Part shown: one piece after another, positions 25,610 through 34,294 of the stretch
Layout of the letters: each line of letters starts with the position of its first letter
Numbering within the stretch: the first letter of the stretch is position 1
Assembly: GCA_013202845.1 (NCBI GenBank)
Contig: JABMPT010000001.1
Location: 1-52,243 of the forward strand
Reading direction: 5' to 3'
Origin: Candidatus Woesearchaeota archaeon
GTDB taxonomy: Archaea > Nanobdellota > Nanobdellia > Woesearchaeales > GCA-2686295
DNA length: 52,243 bases
The notes under the pieces: model-generated
Told to the model about the DNA's origin: nothing
Seen by the model: only the letters and a program-made list of their open reading frames with translations
Database searches by the model: none
Position numbers and translations under genes: made by a program

Positions 25610-27712
25610 TTTCAAGAAGTTCTTAGCTGTTCTCATGGTCTTGGTTGCTTCTTCAACATCCACTTTCTCTCCTTTCTCAACCATTCTTCTTGCGTGATGG
25701 ACTTTTTTTATCTCGTCGATAAATGGTATTCTAACAGTATCTTTTAGGTCTTGGATTGCGTTTGAGAAGGATGTCGCTTCTTTACCTAGAACTTCCTTGT
25801 GCTTCTTTTTCAAAGCCTCGAAAATTGCTTCATCGCTTAGGATTATTTGTTTGTTTACCAATCCAAGTGCTTCCTCAAACTTATCTCCTTCTTCGTCTTC
25901 AGGTTCTTTAGCTTCTAGTTGAGGTTCTGGCGCTGCTTCTTGTTCTTTTTCTTCTACAGGTTTCTCAGGCTCTGCCTGAGTGTCTGAAACCTCCAGTTTC
26001 TGATCATGATCAGAAGACTCTGTTTCTGACAGTTCAGAATCTTTTGATTCTGTATCTTCTCTTTTCTCAAAATTTGAGAATATAAAGTCGTCATCCTCGT
26101 TTTTACTCTTGATTATATGTTCCTCTTCATCCTTTTCTTCTTCTATGTCTTCTATTGGCACAGGTTCTTCTTCTTGGGCATTTTCTTCCTGTTCGGGTAT
26201 TGGCGGCTCAGGTGTTTTAGTTACTGGAGCTTCTTCTTGTTCAGGCATTGTCTCAGGTGTTTCAGTTACTTGTGCTTCTTCTGGTTCAGTAACTGGCTCT
26301 TTTACTTCTTCTGGAGCTTTTTCTTCAACAACTGGTTCCTGAACAGGTATGTCCTCAGTTACTGGAGTGTCTTCTTCAACAACAGGCTCTTGAACAGGTG
26401 TTTCTGAGACTTCTTCAGGTACTGCTTGTAGCTTATCTTTTTCCTCTGTTTCAGCACCCCAGTCAAAACCAGCATCCTGTTTTACAGGTTCACTCACTGG
26501 TTGTTCTTCAGGCATACTAGAGGTTTCGGGCTCTTGCACATCTGCAGTTTTCTCAGGAACTCCTTCTGGTTCAGTTACAGGAGTCTGTTCTTCTTGCTCT
26601 TCGATTTCATCAAGAGCTTTTAGATCATCTTCGATACTGACTTCTCCAAGGTCAGATTCTGGTTCAACTACTGATTCAACAGGTTCCTTGCTTATCTCTT
26701 CAAGTGAAGGAGTTGGCTCTTCTTCAATAACTTCTTCTTCAACCTCATCCTTTTTAGTTCTGATAACTCTGTTTGCGAATAATAGGTATATCTTTCCTTT
26801 TGCAATGCTGAAAAATGCTTTTATAGGTTTTTCCATGAAACCTTCAATTCTTTTTGAAAGTCTGGCCAGCTCTTCGGCATCCTTATCGTTTAGTTTCTGG
26901 CTCTTTCCGTCTTCTTTCAATGCTTTCTTTACCAAGTTACTATCTTTCATGTCACGAACATATTGATACTCTTGGAAATTCACTTTTGTGTTCTTTATCA
27001 CAAGATTTCCTTTTGAAAAAATAGTGATGTCCTTTTCAAATTCTTCATGGTAATCTTGAAAACCTATGAATGTCTTGACAATAACTTCTTCCTCATCTGT
27101 GTATGTCTGAGCCGATATATCTGCGTCAATCAATCTCTGAATGATGATAGCCATTTTTTCATCTGTTTTGATATCATTATTATGTCTGTACTTCAATGCC
27201 TTTGGAGTGTAGAGCCCTATCCAACAGTGTTTTATGGCTTTGAACAAAGCGTTTTTTCCCTTTGCATTCTGAACTATAGCATCGTTGTTTTCAGAATCAT
27301 CAATGTAGTTAGGGCTTCCTATAACTGTTAGGTATGGTTTGTCGATTGTTGTTACGAGCTTAGCAATATCAATGTGATCAATATCTATAGCTAATGTTTC
27401 ATAAGCCTCCACTAACTCTGCTTGTTCAGCTTCTGAGAATTCATGCTTAAGAAATAAATCTTTTATTTTTTGATATGTCTCTTCCAAAGATTCATCATTG
27501 GAATAATTGATTTCTTTGAGAATATTCGCGATCTCTGGTTTGATATTGTTAGTTTCCACGAAATTTTCGAACAAAGAGGTTCTAATAACAAAGCAGATTG
27601 GTATAGTAAGTTTTTTCTCAAATAATTCTGCCAAATCAACTGCTCTGAATCCAACTATCTCTGCATCCGACTTGTTAATCTTGTTTAGAGTTAGAATATT
27701 TTCCATAGTCAA
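25598..27712 (-). CDS. Degenerate PEP-synthase/PPDK N-domain protein with long acidic linker
   Basis: Residues 1-~320 follow the ATP-grasp N-terminal domain of PEP synthase/pyruvate phosphate dikinase (VGFRAVDLAELFEK, IPICFVIRTSLFENFV, KHCWIGLYTPKALKYR, IIQRLIDADISAQTY). The VRSS-AEDLP signature is degraded to VIGSPNYIDDS, and no phosphohistidine or PEP-binding domain follows. About 320-615 is an extremely Glu/Pro/Val-rich low-complexity region with imperfect TEP/PVxEP repeats. The last ~85 residues are helical and basic. This suggests a non-catalytic scaffold or regulator; the activity is unknown. It stands alone upstream of the aldolase on the minus strand. Confidence 0.72.
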   Translation of the reverse strand: MTMENILTLNKINKSDAEIVGFRAVDLAELFEKKLTIPICFVIRTSLFENFVETNNIKPEIANILKEINYSNDESLEETYQKIKDLFLKHEFSEAEQAELVEAYETLAIDIDHIDIAKLVTTIDKPYLTVIGSPNYIDDSENNDAIVQNAKGKNALFKAIKHCWIGLYTPKALKYRHNNDIKTDEKMAIIIQRLIDADISAQTYTDEEEVIVKTFIGFQDYHEEFEKDITIFSKGNLVIKNTKVNFQEYQYVRDMKDSNLVKKALKEDGKSQKLNDKDAEELARLSKRIEGFMEKPIKAFFSIAKGKIYLLFANRVIRTKKDEVEEEVIEEEPTPSLEEISKEPVESVVEPESDLGEVSIEDDLKALDEIEEQEEQTPVTEPEGVPEKTADVQEPETSSMPEEQPVSEPVKQDAGFDWGAETEEKDKLQAVPEEVSETPVQEPVVEEDTPVTEDIPVQEPVVEEKAPEEVKEPVTEPEEAQVTETPETMPEQEEAPVTKTPEPPIPEQEENAQEEEPVPIEDIEEEKDEEEHIIKSKNEDDDFIFSNFEKREDTESKDSELSETESSDHDQKLEVSDTQAEPEKPVEEKEQEAAPEPQLEAKEPEDEEGDKFEEALGLVNKQIILSDEAIFEALKKKHKEVLGKEATSFSNAIQDLKDTVRIPFIDEIKKVHHARRMVEKGEKVDVEEATKTMRTAKNFLKLFT

Positions 27713-27754
27713 AACTAATGACGAGGAATTATTTAAACTTTATGCTTTTAACAC

Positions 27755-28540
27755 TCACTCTAAGAACTTCTTTGCTTGGTCAACTGTCTTGTTGTGGAAA
27801 ATTATTGATTGTATTGCTTTTGTCAGGCTGAATGGTTTTTCATGCTGCCAGATGTTTCTGCCTATTGCGAGACCAATGGCACCAGTTTGCATGATATCAT
27901 CAACTTTTTTTAGAAGTTCATGCTCTCCTTTTTTAGATCCTCCTGAAATAACGACCTTGGTTTTTCCAGCGTTTTTAACAACCCACTTAAATCCTTCTAA
28001 GTCGCCATTATATTTTATTTTTAGAATGTCTGCCCCTAATTCTGCAGCAATTCTTGCGCAGTAAGCCAATAATTGTGTATCTGTAGGGTTATAGGCATAT
28101 TTACCTCGTGGGTACATCCATAAAATGACAGGTAGACCGTAATCATGTGCTTTATCAACAATTTTGCTGAATTCTACCATCATATCTTCTTGACGATCGC
28201 TGCCAGGATACATTGTGTATCCAACAGCTGAAGCACCTAGTTTCATAGCTCTCTCCACTGTACAAAATTGTCTTGAGATTGGTTCGTTTTTAGTAATTGT
28301 TGTGTGACCATTCAGCTTCATTATTAATGGAATATCCTTGTAGTAGTCTTGATAATATTTTTCTGCCAATCCATGCTGCAGAATGATACCATTATAATGC
28401 CCTTCTAATGCAATGTCAAGAATATAGTTTGGATCAACGTTTTTCAGGTTGAAATCACTTGGACCATGCTCCATTCCCTGATCATAGGCTAGGAATATTG
28501 CTTTTCCATTTGTAAGAAGCTTATTAATCTGAATTGTCAC
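27755..28540 (-). CDS. fba: Archaeal class I fructose-1,6-bisphosphate aldolase
   Basis: Schiff-base aldolase of the DhnA/archaeal type (gluconeogenic or glycolytic; in some archaea also the phosphatase of bifunctional FBPA/ase, which is a different family). LAYDQGMEHGP near residue 18 and the Schiff-base lysine K176 in LKIKYNGD are diagnostic. MYPRG with Tyr143 is the proton shuttle, and VISGGSKKGE and IGLAIGRNIWQ form the phosphate sites. At 261 residues it is full length. The start is GTG 28540, supported by GGGTGAG upstream. It sits downstream of the PfkB kinase gene on the same strand, separated by a short gap with its own TATA-like box. Confidence 0.93.
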   Translation of the reverse strand: MTIQINKLLTNGKAIFLAYDQGMEHGPSDFNLKNVDPNYILDIALEGHYNGIILQHGLAEKYYQDYYKDIPLIMKLNGHTTITKNEPISRQFCTVERAMKLGASAVGYTMYPGSDRQEDMMVEFSKIVDKAHDYGLPVILWMYPRGKYAYNPTDTQLLAYCARIAAELGADILKIKYNGDLEGFKWVVKNAGKTKVVISGGSKKGEHELLKKVDDIMQTGAIGLAIGRNIWQHEKPFSLTKAIQSIIFHNKTVDQAKKFLE

Positions 28541-28594
28541 ACTCTCACCCTCTTTTTATATTACTAAATATTTTTTCTATATAAACTTTTTTAT

Positions 28595-29575
28595 TTATAA
28601 CTTTGATTTTGTTATCTTTCTTTTGTCACTTCTTAACTTTTTCATCATTGTGTTTCTTGACAGTAAGATATTCTTTGCTCCGTAGTCCAGTATGACTGAT
28701 TCTGCGTTGAGCACACCCATCCTAAGGGATTCCTCTATGCTCTTTCCTTTTATCAAACCTGCTGTAAAGCTTGATGCAAATGCATCGCCCGCGCCTGTTG
28801 TCTCCTTTATCTTCAGTTTTTTCTCTGGTTTTATATTGTGCAATGTCTTGCCGTCGTAGCAATAAGCTCCTTTTGCACCGTTTGTTATGATAACTATCTC
28901 CATTTTTGGAAGCTTCAGTCTTTTCACTAGATCTTTAATGTCTCCTTTTCCTGCTATAAGCTCGGCTTCTTCCTTGTTTAGAATTAGAAGAGTTGTGTTT
29001 TCCAGAATCCTTTTCAAGAATGAGAAACCTTTCTCTGCGAGGTAGCTTGAGGCATTGAAAGCCACTTTAATCTTTTTCTTGCCTGCATACTCTGCTAATT
29101 TCTTCATCGTGTCTAAGCTTTTACCCATCATGCTTGCAAAGTAGAACCATTCTGTCTTTAGTTTTGGAAGATGAATCTCCTTGAATGTTAGATTGTTGTT
29201 ACACCCTTTGTATGTTAGAATCGTTCTGTCCTCTTCAATAGAGTCCAGTATTACAGAATATCCAGAGATGTCTCCTAATGTTCCCAAGAAGTCAATTTTT
29301 TCTTTTTTTAGCAGCTTAAATATCTTCAAACCATTCTCATCTTTGCCTATCTTTCCTAGATATCCTGTTTTTAGCCCAAGTCTTGAGAAAGCTACTGCTG
29401 TGTTTGTGCCACCTCCGCCAATCATGAACTCTAAATCTGTTATTAGAATCTTGCTGCCAAGTGGGTAAGCTAATAATTCTTCTGTTGATCTTCTGGTTTT
29501 TATCTCTATCAATTCGGAATCTGTCTTTGCAAACACATCCAGAGTATTAGAACCAACTGTTATAACATCATACAA
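28595..29575 (-). CDS. PfkB/ribokinase family sugar kinase
   Basis: The N-terminus is YDVITVGSNTLDVFAK; the glycine-rich EFMIGGGGTNTAVAFSRLG and the C-terminal catalytic TTGAGDAFASSFTAG, whose Asp is the base, identify a ribokinase-family kinase. Family substrates include ribose, fructose-6-phosphate and nucleosides; the neighbouring aldolase makes a sugar phosphate likely. The start is placed at TTG 29575: the open frame extends upstream, but GGGGGTGA lies 5 nt before this TTG and homology begins here. The start and ribosome-binding site are enclosed by a stable hairpin, so translation is probably controlled by the leader. Confidence 0.85.
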   Translation of the reverse strand: MYDVITVGSNTLDVFAKTDSELIEIKTRRSTEELLAYPLGSKILITDLEFMIGGGGTNTAVAFSRLGLKTGYLGKIGKDENGLKIFKLLKKEKIDFLGTLGDISGYSVILDSIEEDRTILTYKGCNNNLTFKEIHLPKLKTEWFYFASMMGKSLDTMKKLAEYAGKKKIKVAFNASSYLAEKGFSFLKRILENTTLLILNKEEAELIAGKGDIKDLVKRLKLPKMEIVIITNGAKGAYCYDGKTLHNIKPEKKLKIKETTGAGDAFASSFTAGLIKGKSIEESLRMGVLNAESVILDYGAKNILLSRNTMMKKLRSDKRKITKSKL

Positions 29576-29710
29576 AAAATCACCCCCTGTGATTTTTTGA
29601 TGTCCCAAAAATCTAAAAAACATTTGTTTTTTAGGTCCATAATTTTCAAGAAAATTATGACCTCTCTGATTTTTGATACATACAAAGCAAAACCACCTCT
29701 TTTTAGTTTG
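29574..29710 (-). promoter_or_regulatory. Four-hairpin leader with alternative pairings upstream of the kinase
   Basis: Read on the minus strand, four hairpins follow one another. H1 (29633-29663) has a ~14-bp stem with a bulge. H2 (29613-29634) is CTAAAAAAC/GTTTTTTAG. H3 (29591-29613) pairs GATTTTT with AAAAATC. H4 (29574-29598) pairs AAAAAATCAC with GTGATTTTTT, with the AGGGG of the ribosome-binding site in its loop. H3 and H4 share the same AAAAAATC strand, so only one can form, and neighbouring hairpins also share end bases. H4 hides the ribosome-binding site; H3 frees it. A TATA-like box (29727-29741) would start transcription near 29710. Confidence 0.7.
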
Positions 29711-29726
29711 AATATTAGGTCTTTAC

Positions 29727-29741
29727 TATAAATATTTAACG
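29727..29741 (-). promoter_or_regulatory. TATA box for the kinase leader
   Basis: On the minus strand the segment reads TTAAATATTTATAG. It places the transcript start about 135 nt before the kinase start codon, giving an unusually long leader for this genome. Confidence 0.5.
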
Positions 29742-29756
29742 GCAAGAGTATAGAAT

Positions 29757-30356
29757 TTATGTTGGTATTCCTTTTGGTCCTCTGAATGTGGTTGGCTCTT
29801 TCATTGGACTCTTCATTTGCAGGAATTTCTTTACTTCTCTGTTGAACTGGTAGCTTTTCTTGTACAGTTCCAGTTTGTGTGCTTCCCAATAGGGTTTGTA
29901 GATTCTGTTCCTGAAGAATTCATCAAAATGCTTCAAGAACCAGTGTTTCTTCCATTTGTTTTGATAATCCAACTGCAAAATAGCTTCACAATATATTGTG
30001 ATATCTCCTTTCCAGGTTTTGTATTTTTTACCGTCCAACATGACTTCAATCGGCTGCATGTACAATCCTCTATATTCAACTTTCATCAAATAACGAACAT
30101 AAGAACTATTATTAGGCACTATCTGCATACGCCACCAGGTTCTGTGCTCTTTTATACCTGATGGAGGTATGACTCTTTCAAAGTATAGATATTCCCAGTT
30201 GATACCATCATCTTCAGGGTCCACCCATCCTTCTTGCTCCAGAAAATCATGTGTTGCCTTATAGAAGTTCTTGAAGTGGAATACATCTACATATTCAAGT
30301 TCCCATTTAGTCACGACTATATCTCTTTTGTCGCCGGGTCTGAATAGTCTTGCCAT
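29757..30356 (-). CDS. Conserved-looking aromatic-rich protein, unknown
   Basis: A 199-residue soluble protein, strikingly rich in Trp, Tyr and Phe (WELEYVDVFHFKNFY, WEYLYFERVIPPSG, HRTWWRMQIVP), with a basic C-terminal helix pair (YKPYWEAHKLELYKKSYQFN). No signal peptide, cysteine pair or known motif is visible. It resembles proteins I associate with small-genome archaea, but I cannot name a family. A single minus-strand gene with a TTATATATTAATAA box about 25 bp upstream. It ends just before the kinase leader. Confidence 0.6.
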   Translation of the reverse strand: MARLFRPGDKRDIVVTKWELEYVDVFHFKNFYKATHDFLEQEGWVDPEDDGINWEYLYFERVIPPSGIKEHRTWWRMQIVPNNSSYVRYLMKVEYRGLYMQPIEVMLDGKKYKTWKGDITIYCEAILQLDYQNKWKKHWFLKHFDEFFRNRIYKPYWEAHKLELYKKSYQFNREVKKFLQMKSPMKEPTTFRGPKGIPT

Positions 30357-30393
30357 AAGAGTAGAATTCCGTTTTATTAATATATAAATGTTG

Positions 30394-31056
30394 CTATTCC
30401 ATGTTGAAAGCCATGATAAAGGTTCGCCAGATGAAATATCTTAGTGGCGCAGGTTGAGTTTTTAACAACACTTTTCTTTGTTTTATGGCTTTGAATATTG
30501 AGCTCATATCTTTCTTTGAATCAATAAGAGTATAAGTCATGTTCATTTGCACTAGATGATGACTGTCTGAATTTCCAATCCATGGAAGAGAATGTTTTCT
30601 AGCAACTCTAGCTGCTTTCTTGTTAAGGTTGAAGAAAGGGAGGTAGAAATGTGAATACTCAATTGCATCGAAAACTTCGATGTTTTCAACAAGTTTTTTC
30701 CCAAGACAACCCTTGCTTTTGAAGAATGGATGAGGTGCTATCACAAGAGTTTCTTTTTTCTTTTTGAAAGTCCTTAAGTCATTGAATGTTTTGATAGTTT
30801 CTGCTTCTTCTTGAGTTATATTGTATATCAAAACTTCTTTTCCTTCAACGTATTTTTCAACACCTGGAATCAAGAGAATGTTTTTTTTTTTGGCATAATT
30901 AGCTATGTCTTTATTGTAGAATACATCTCTGTGAAAAGTAAATGCAAGAACTTCAAAACCAAGCTTTGCTGCATGGTCAATTAATTCTTTTGAAGAATAC
31001 TTTAGCTTATGAGTTCTATCTTCTCCAGCGTGCAAGTGCAAGTCAGCTTTTAACAT
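30394..31056 (-). CDS. PHP-domain metal-dependent phosphoesterase
   Basis: The N-terminus ADLHLHAGEDRTH provides the first PHP metal motif (HxH). GVEKYVEGKEVLIYNI gives the glutamate, IAPHPFF the next histidine, and NSDSHHLVQM the final Asp-x-His, so all PHP metal-binding blocks are present in order. Members include histidinol phosphatase, RNase AM-type nucleases and polymerase-associated exonucleases; the substrate cannot be told. At 220 residues it is a stand-alone PHP protein. It is divergently arranged with the AbrB-like gene at 31109 across a 52-bp shared promoter region. Confidence 0.86.
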   Translation of the reverse strand: MLKADLHLHAGEDRTHKLKYSSKELIDHAAKLGFEVLAFTFHRDVFYNKDIANYAKKKNILLIPGVEKYVEGKEVLIYNITQEEAETIKTFNDLRTFKKKKETLVIAPHPFFKSKGCLGKKLVENIEVFDAIEYSHFYLPFFNLNKKAARVARKHSLPWIGNSDSHHLVQMNMTYTLIDSKKDMSSIFKAIKQRKVLLKTQPAPLRYFIWRTFIMAFNME

Positions 31057-31108
31057 ATACTCTGGTTTTTGCTGAAGCTTTATATAAGTTTCTGGATTCC
31101 GAACTTGT

Positions 31109-31432
31109 ATGGTTAAATTTGAAATAGTAGGTAAAGCTGAATATCTTGATTGTATATTGAAAATGGGAGATAAAGGAAGAGTTAATCTTCCTTCAAAAAC
31201 TGCTAAAATGTATGATCTTGAAGTAGGTAGTCTAGTAGAACTTACTTATGTTAGGGTAAATGATGTGCATGGGAAAAGTCTAATGCCATTTGGAGAGTCA
31301 AATTATCTTGATGAACAAAAAAGAATTCAAACATCTCAAAATGCAAGAGATTATTTAGGTCTAAAACAAGGAGACTATTTTGTTGCTCGTATAAGACGTG
31401 TTTCTAATCCAACCAAGTCTCAGGCTTCTTAA
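31109..31432 (+). CDS. AbrB/SpoVT-like small DNA-binding candidate
   Basis: A 107-residue basic protein. Residues 18-48 (MGDKGRVNLPSKTAKMYDLEVGS) resemble the swapped-hairpin AbrB/MazE fold, in which a short basic strand GRVNLP is followed by helix and LEVGSLVEL. A second similar half (RIQTSQNARDYLGLKQGDYFVARI) suggests an internal duplication. This is a weak match, so a DNA-binding regulator or antitoxin role is only inferred. No toxin gene is beside it. Its 3' end overlaps the Topo VI A gene by 29 bp on opposite strands. Confidence 0.55.
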   Translation: MVKFEIVGKAEYLDCILKMGDKGRVNLPSKTAKMYDLEVGSLVELTYVRVNDVHGKSLMPFGESNYLDEQKRIQTSQNARDYLGLKQGDYFVARIRRVSNPTKSQAS

Positions 31433-32486
31433 TCTTTTCAGGAAGATAGTTAGAAATAACGAAATTTAATCCGTGCTTTGCAAGTGCTTGTTGTTCTGCC
31501 CTGACTTTCATTTCCATTAACTGTCTTAATGCGCGCTTCCATTTCTTATGATGCTGAACAAACGGATCATTCTTTATTCCATCCTTAATCCTCTTTATAT
31601 CAACATCTTTCAATGGATGACTTGGTAATTTATAGTCAATTATATCCTGCGGTGTTATGCCTATGAACTTTGCTTGTGGCACACAGAAATATTTGTTGAT
31701 GTGCGCTGCGTTTCCACTACCAACTTTCAAGGTTCTGTAAATATTTAGAAACCCGTATGGATCTCCGTCTGTAAAAACAAGCACCGGCAATTTCAGATTG
31801 TCGCTTAACCTTCTGATAAATCTTCTACAAGCACGAGTTGGGACTCCTCCCATACTTATCAAAATGCAATTCGCTTTTTTCCAATAATTATGCTTTACAA
31901 GCCTTTGAAACATACCTGCTGTTTCAATAGCCAAGATAAATTTAGCATTTGTTTCAAATTTTAGTTCTTCAACACTTGAAGGAATTGAGTAAGCGCCGCT
32001 TCCAAATTTTGTGCAGTCAATCCTAATCTCTTTTCCAGTGTCTGGACTCTTGTCAACTACAATTAGTCTACCAGCTATTTCTCCTCCTTTCTCTTCTGGA
32101 ATAAAACCAAGCTGTTCCCTGTTTACTGTGAACATTGCTTCGACATCATCCATTACAGTGTCTGACTCAGTTTGTTCTTTAAATCGGGCATCTCCCCAGT
32201 TCTTGCTGACATAATATGCTTCTCTTTTTGTGGCGATGTCATCTGTTTCTATAAGGTCTTTAGAAAGAGACATCATTTTAAGCGTTTGAGCAAATGTTTT
32301 GACAGTGCTTGCACTCAAAGTTCTTGATTTCATGCTGCCATTTAATTCAAAGAATCCTTCGTCATTATCATATCTAACATTGCTCAGAGCTCTGATAGGT
32401 GATTTAAGTTCTGGTTTATTCTTCTTTTTTATATTTTCATAAATATCCTTTGCCTTCTCAACTATCTTGTTCGTTACCTGATTCAT
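31404..32486 (-). CDS. top6A: DNA topoisomerase VI subunit A (Spo11-like)
   Basis: Type IIB topoisomerase cleavage subunit. The catalytic tyrosine lies in KREAYYVSKNW (Y91/Y92) within the CAP/winged-helix domain. The Toprim domain carries FTDGDPYGF, the Asp-x-Asp metal site, and the C-terminal GSGNAAHINKYFCVPQAKFIGITPQDIIDY and LEMKVRAEQQAL blocks are typical. At 360 residues it has normal length. Its start overlaps the end of subunit B by 29 bp, indicating one operon and coupled expression. Confidence 0.95.
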   Translation of the reverse strand: MNQVTNKIVEKAKDIYENIKKKNKPELKSPIRALSNVRYDNDEGFFELNGSMKSRTLSASTVKTFAQTLKMMSLSKDLIETDDIATKREAYYVSKNWGDARFKEQTESDTVMDDVEAMFTVNREQLGFIPEEKGGEIAGRLIVVDKSPDTGKEIRIDCTKFGSGAYSIPSSVEELKFETNAKFILAIETAGMFQRLVKHNYWKKANCILISMGGVPTRACRRFIRRLSDNLKLPVLVFTDGDPYGFLNIYRTLKVGSGNAAHINKYFCVPQAKFIGITPQDIIDYKLPSHPLKDVDIKRIKDGIKNDPFVQHHKKWKRALRQLMEMKVRAEQQALAKHGLNFVISNYLPEKIKKPETWLD

Positions 32487-34203
32487 CTTTTTCCTCTTCG
32501 ACCTCTTCTTTTCCTATCTTTGCGAGTTCTTCATCATACTCAACATTCTTTGTTTTATCGAATGATACATCTTCAACTTCGCCACGATGCTTTTCAAGCA
32601 GTTCTCCAAGTAATGCTATAACATTCTTCTCTTCAACATCTGAGTATTGTAATAATTCCTTCAGAGCTTCTGCAACTGATGGGATGTATTTCTCTATGTA
32701 GCTTCTTTTCTGTAGCTCATCATGCACTCTTCTCTTCTTGCCAACGTATTTGTAGAGATTTCTTCCAATCTCCTGTAATGCAAGCTTAATTTCTTTTTTT
32801 ATCTCGGGATAATGTGCAATTGCTTCTTTTGCTTCGCTTGTAAATGGTACCCAGACAGATGCTATATGAACAAGCACAGTACATGGTCCTTGCGGGATGT
32901 TGCTGCCTGATTGTGATAGTCCGTAACTTCTCCAAGCTGTTTTACCTATTGAATCTGTTACAGCACAGGCTCCTTGCTGATATAAAAGTGGAACTTTATT
33001 CGCGAATCTTAATATTTGAATTGAGCCTTCAGATTGTAATGTTCCACCATATGCAAGTGCTGCTTCTATAATGAATGGATTTCCTCTATAAACTGACGGA
33101 GGTCTTGTGATACTTGTATAAAACTCTGCATTGACCTCTTTTTTCAAGCCTTTTTCAAGAAGCTCTGCACCAATAGGGCTAATGCAATTTGTTGGAGGCA
33201 TCATTATCTTTGTAGATCTTATTGCCTCAATCATTTTCTCTGCGGACTCCCTGTTGACTCTTGCAGGCTTGGCTGTAGGAAGAATAAATGCTTTCTCTAA
33301 AATCTCCATTGCACTCTTGTTTCCAACTCTTGAAAATTCTCTTTGAAGGAAAAATCTCACATTTTTCTCCTTTGTCCATGCAAGCATTTTCATGAGTATT
33401 CCTAGTTCCACACCGTATGGATGTGGCTTTATCTCTGCAGGCTGGTAAGGCAGCTTTTCGCTTGCTCTTGGAAATATTATCTGTTCTCCTTTTGGATTGA
33501 CATAGATTATTGTTGCGTGTGGATTGATAATGGCTGTCTCTTTTAGATATTCATCGACAGATTGTGATCCTTTTAAGTAGCTTCCTTCCAAATCAATCTC
33601 TATCTTTGTTCCATGTTCTTTGCTCCATTCTCTTTCTTCGTCTTTCACAATTGCAGGCTTGTTTTTCTGCGTATCTATCTTTAATTCATAATAATGAGCT
33701 GGATGATTGACACCTATCTTGCTCATAATCCTTGCAGGTCTTCCTGTTGTGAGGTGACCATACATTACGCTTGCAGATATTCCAATTCCCTGCTGTCCTC
33801 TGCTCTGCCTTAAACTGTGAAATTTAGAACCATAGAGAAGTTTTGCAAATATCTTAGGTATTTGAGCTTTTACAATTCCTGGACCATTGTCTTCAATCGA
33901 TATTCTGAATCTTTCATTGTCCATTTCAGTCATGACTATCTCTAGTTCCGGCAAAATTCCAGATTCATCACAAGCATCTAAGGAATTATCAACAGCCTCT
34001 TTCACTGTAGTCAGCAAGGCTTTTCTCTTGTTATCAAAGCCAAGAAGATGTCTGTTTTTCTCAAAGAATTCAGCTATAGATATATCTCTCTGCTTCTTTG
34101 CTAGCTCATGTGCTTTCACGGGTTTTTTAATAGGCGTAGAAGTCTTATTCTCCTCTGTTTCTGGTTCACTAAAAGCATCTAAGCCGATGGTTGTCTCTGT
34201 CAT
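32458..34203 (-). CDS. top6B: DNA topoisomerase VI subunit B (GHKL ATPase)
   Basis: ATPase subunit of topoisomerase VI. Bergerat/GHKL motifs are DNSLDACDESG, the IEDNGPGI loop and GQQGIGIS, followed by the H2TH and transducer domains (HGTKIEIDL, FPRASEKLPYQPAEIKPHPYG). The transducer lysine region and IGPCTVLVHIASVWVPFTSEAKEAIA are present. At 581 residues the length is usual for archaea. The C-terminus ends in an acidic Glu/Lys tail (EEVEEEKDESGNEQD). It precedes top6A with overlapping frames. Confidence 0.95.
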   Translation of the reverse strand: MTETTIGLDAFSEPETEENKTSTPIKKPVKAHELAKKQRDISIAEFFEKNRHLLGFDNKRKALLTTVKEAVDNSLDACDESGILPELEIVMTEMDNERFRISIEDNGPGIVKAQIPKIFAKLLYGSKFHSLRQSRGQQGIGISASVMYGHLTTGRPARIMSKIGVNHPAHYYELKIDTQKNKPAIVKDEEREWSKEHGTKIEIDLEGSYLKGSQSVDEYLKETAIINPHATIIYVNPKGEQIIFPRASEKLPYQPAEIKPHPYGVELGILMKMLAWTKEKNVRFFLQREFSRVGNKSAMEILEKAFILPTAKPARVNRESAEKMIEAIRSTKIMMPPTNCISPIGAELLEKGLKKEVNAEFYTSITRPPSVYRGNPFIIEAALAYGGTLQSEGSIQILRFANKVPLLYQQGACAVTDSIGKTAWRSYGLSQSGSNIPQGPCTVLVHIASVWVPFTSEAKEAIAHYPEIKKEIKLALQEIGRNLYKYVGKKRRVHDELQKRSYIEKYIPSVAEALKELLQYSDVEEKNVIALLGELLEKHRGEVEDVSFDKTKNVEYDEELAKIGKEEVEEEKDESGNEQDS

Positions 34204-34261
34204 ATTTTTTAGTGGTCTTTATTTATTTAAAAAAATTTGCTATTTTGTTGTATTCTTAGAA

Positions 34262-34276
34262 ATATTTAAATATTTT
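34262..34276 (+). promoter_or_regulatory. TATA box of the small membrane-anchored protein gene
   Basis: ATATTTAAATATTTT is centred about 26 bp before ATG 34295. This excludes the longer upstream frame that runs into top6B. Confidence 0.65.
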
Positions 34277-34294
34277 CTAAATATAAACAAGTTT

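Noticed and set aside
26100-26420. Plus-strand Ser/Phe-rich frames inside the acidic-tail gene
   Set aside because: They are the antisense of Glu/Pro repeats (TTC/TTCT-rich) and show no protein-like pattern.
29576-29889. Open frames through the kinase leader (upstream extension of the kinase and a second 109-residue frame)
   Set aside because: They cover the hairpin leader and the end of the neighbouring gene, have low-complexity sequence and no homology; the paired structure explains the region better.
33887-34294. N-terminal extension of the 34295 membrane protein
   Set aside because: The open frame runs backwards through top6B, and a TATA box sits 26 bp before ATG 34295, so the shorter form is right.
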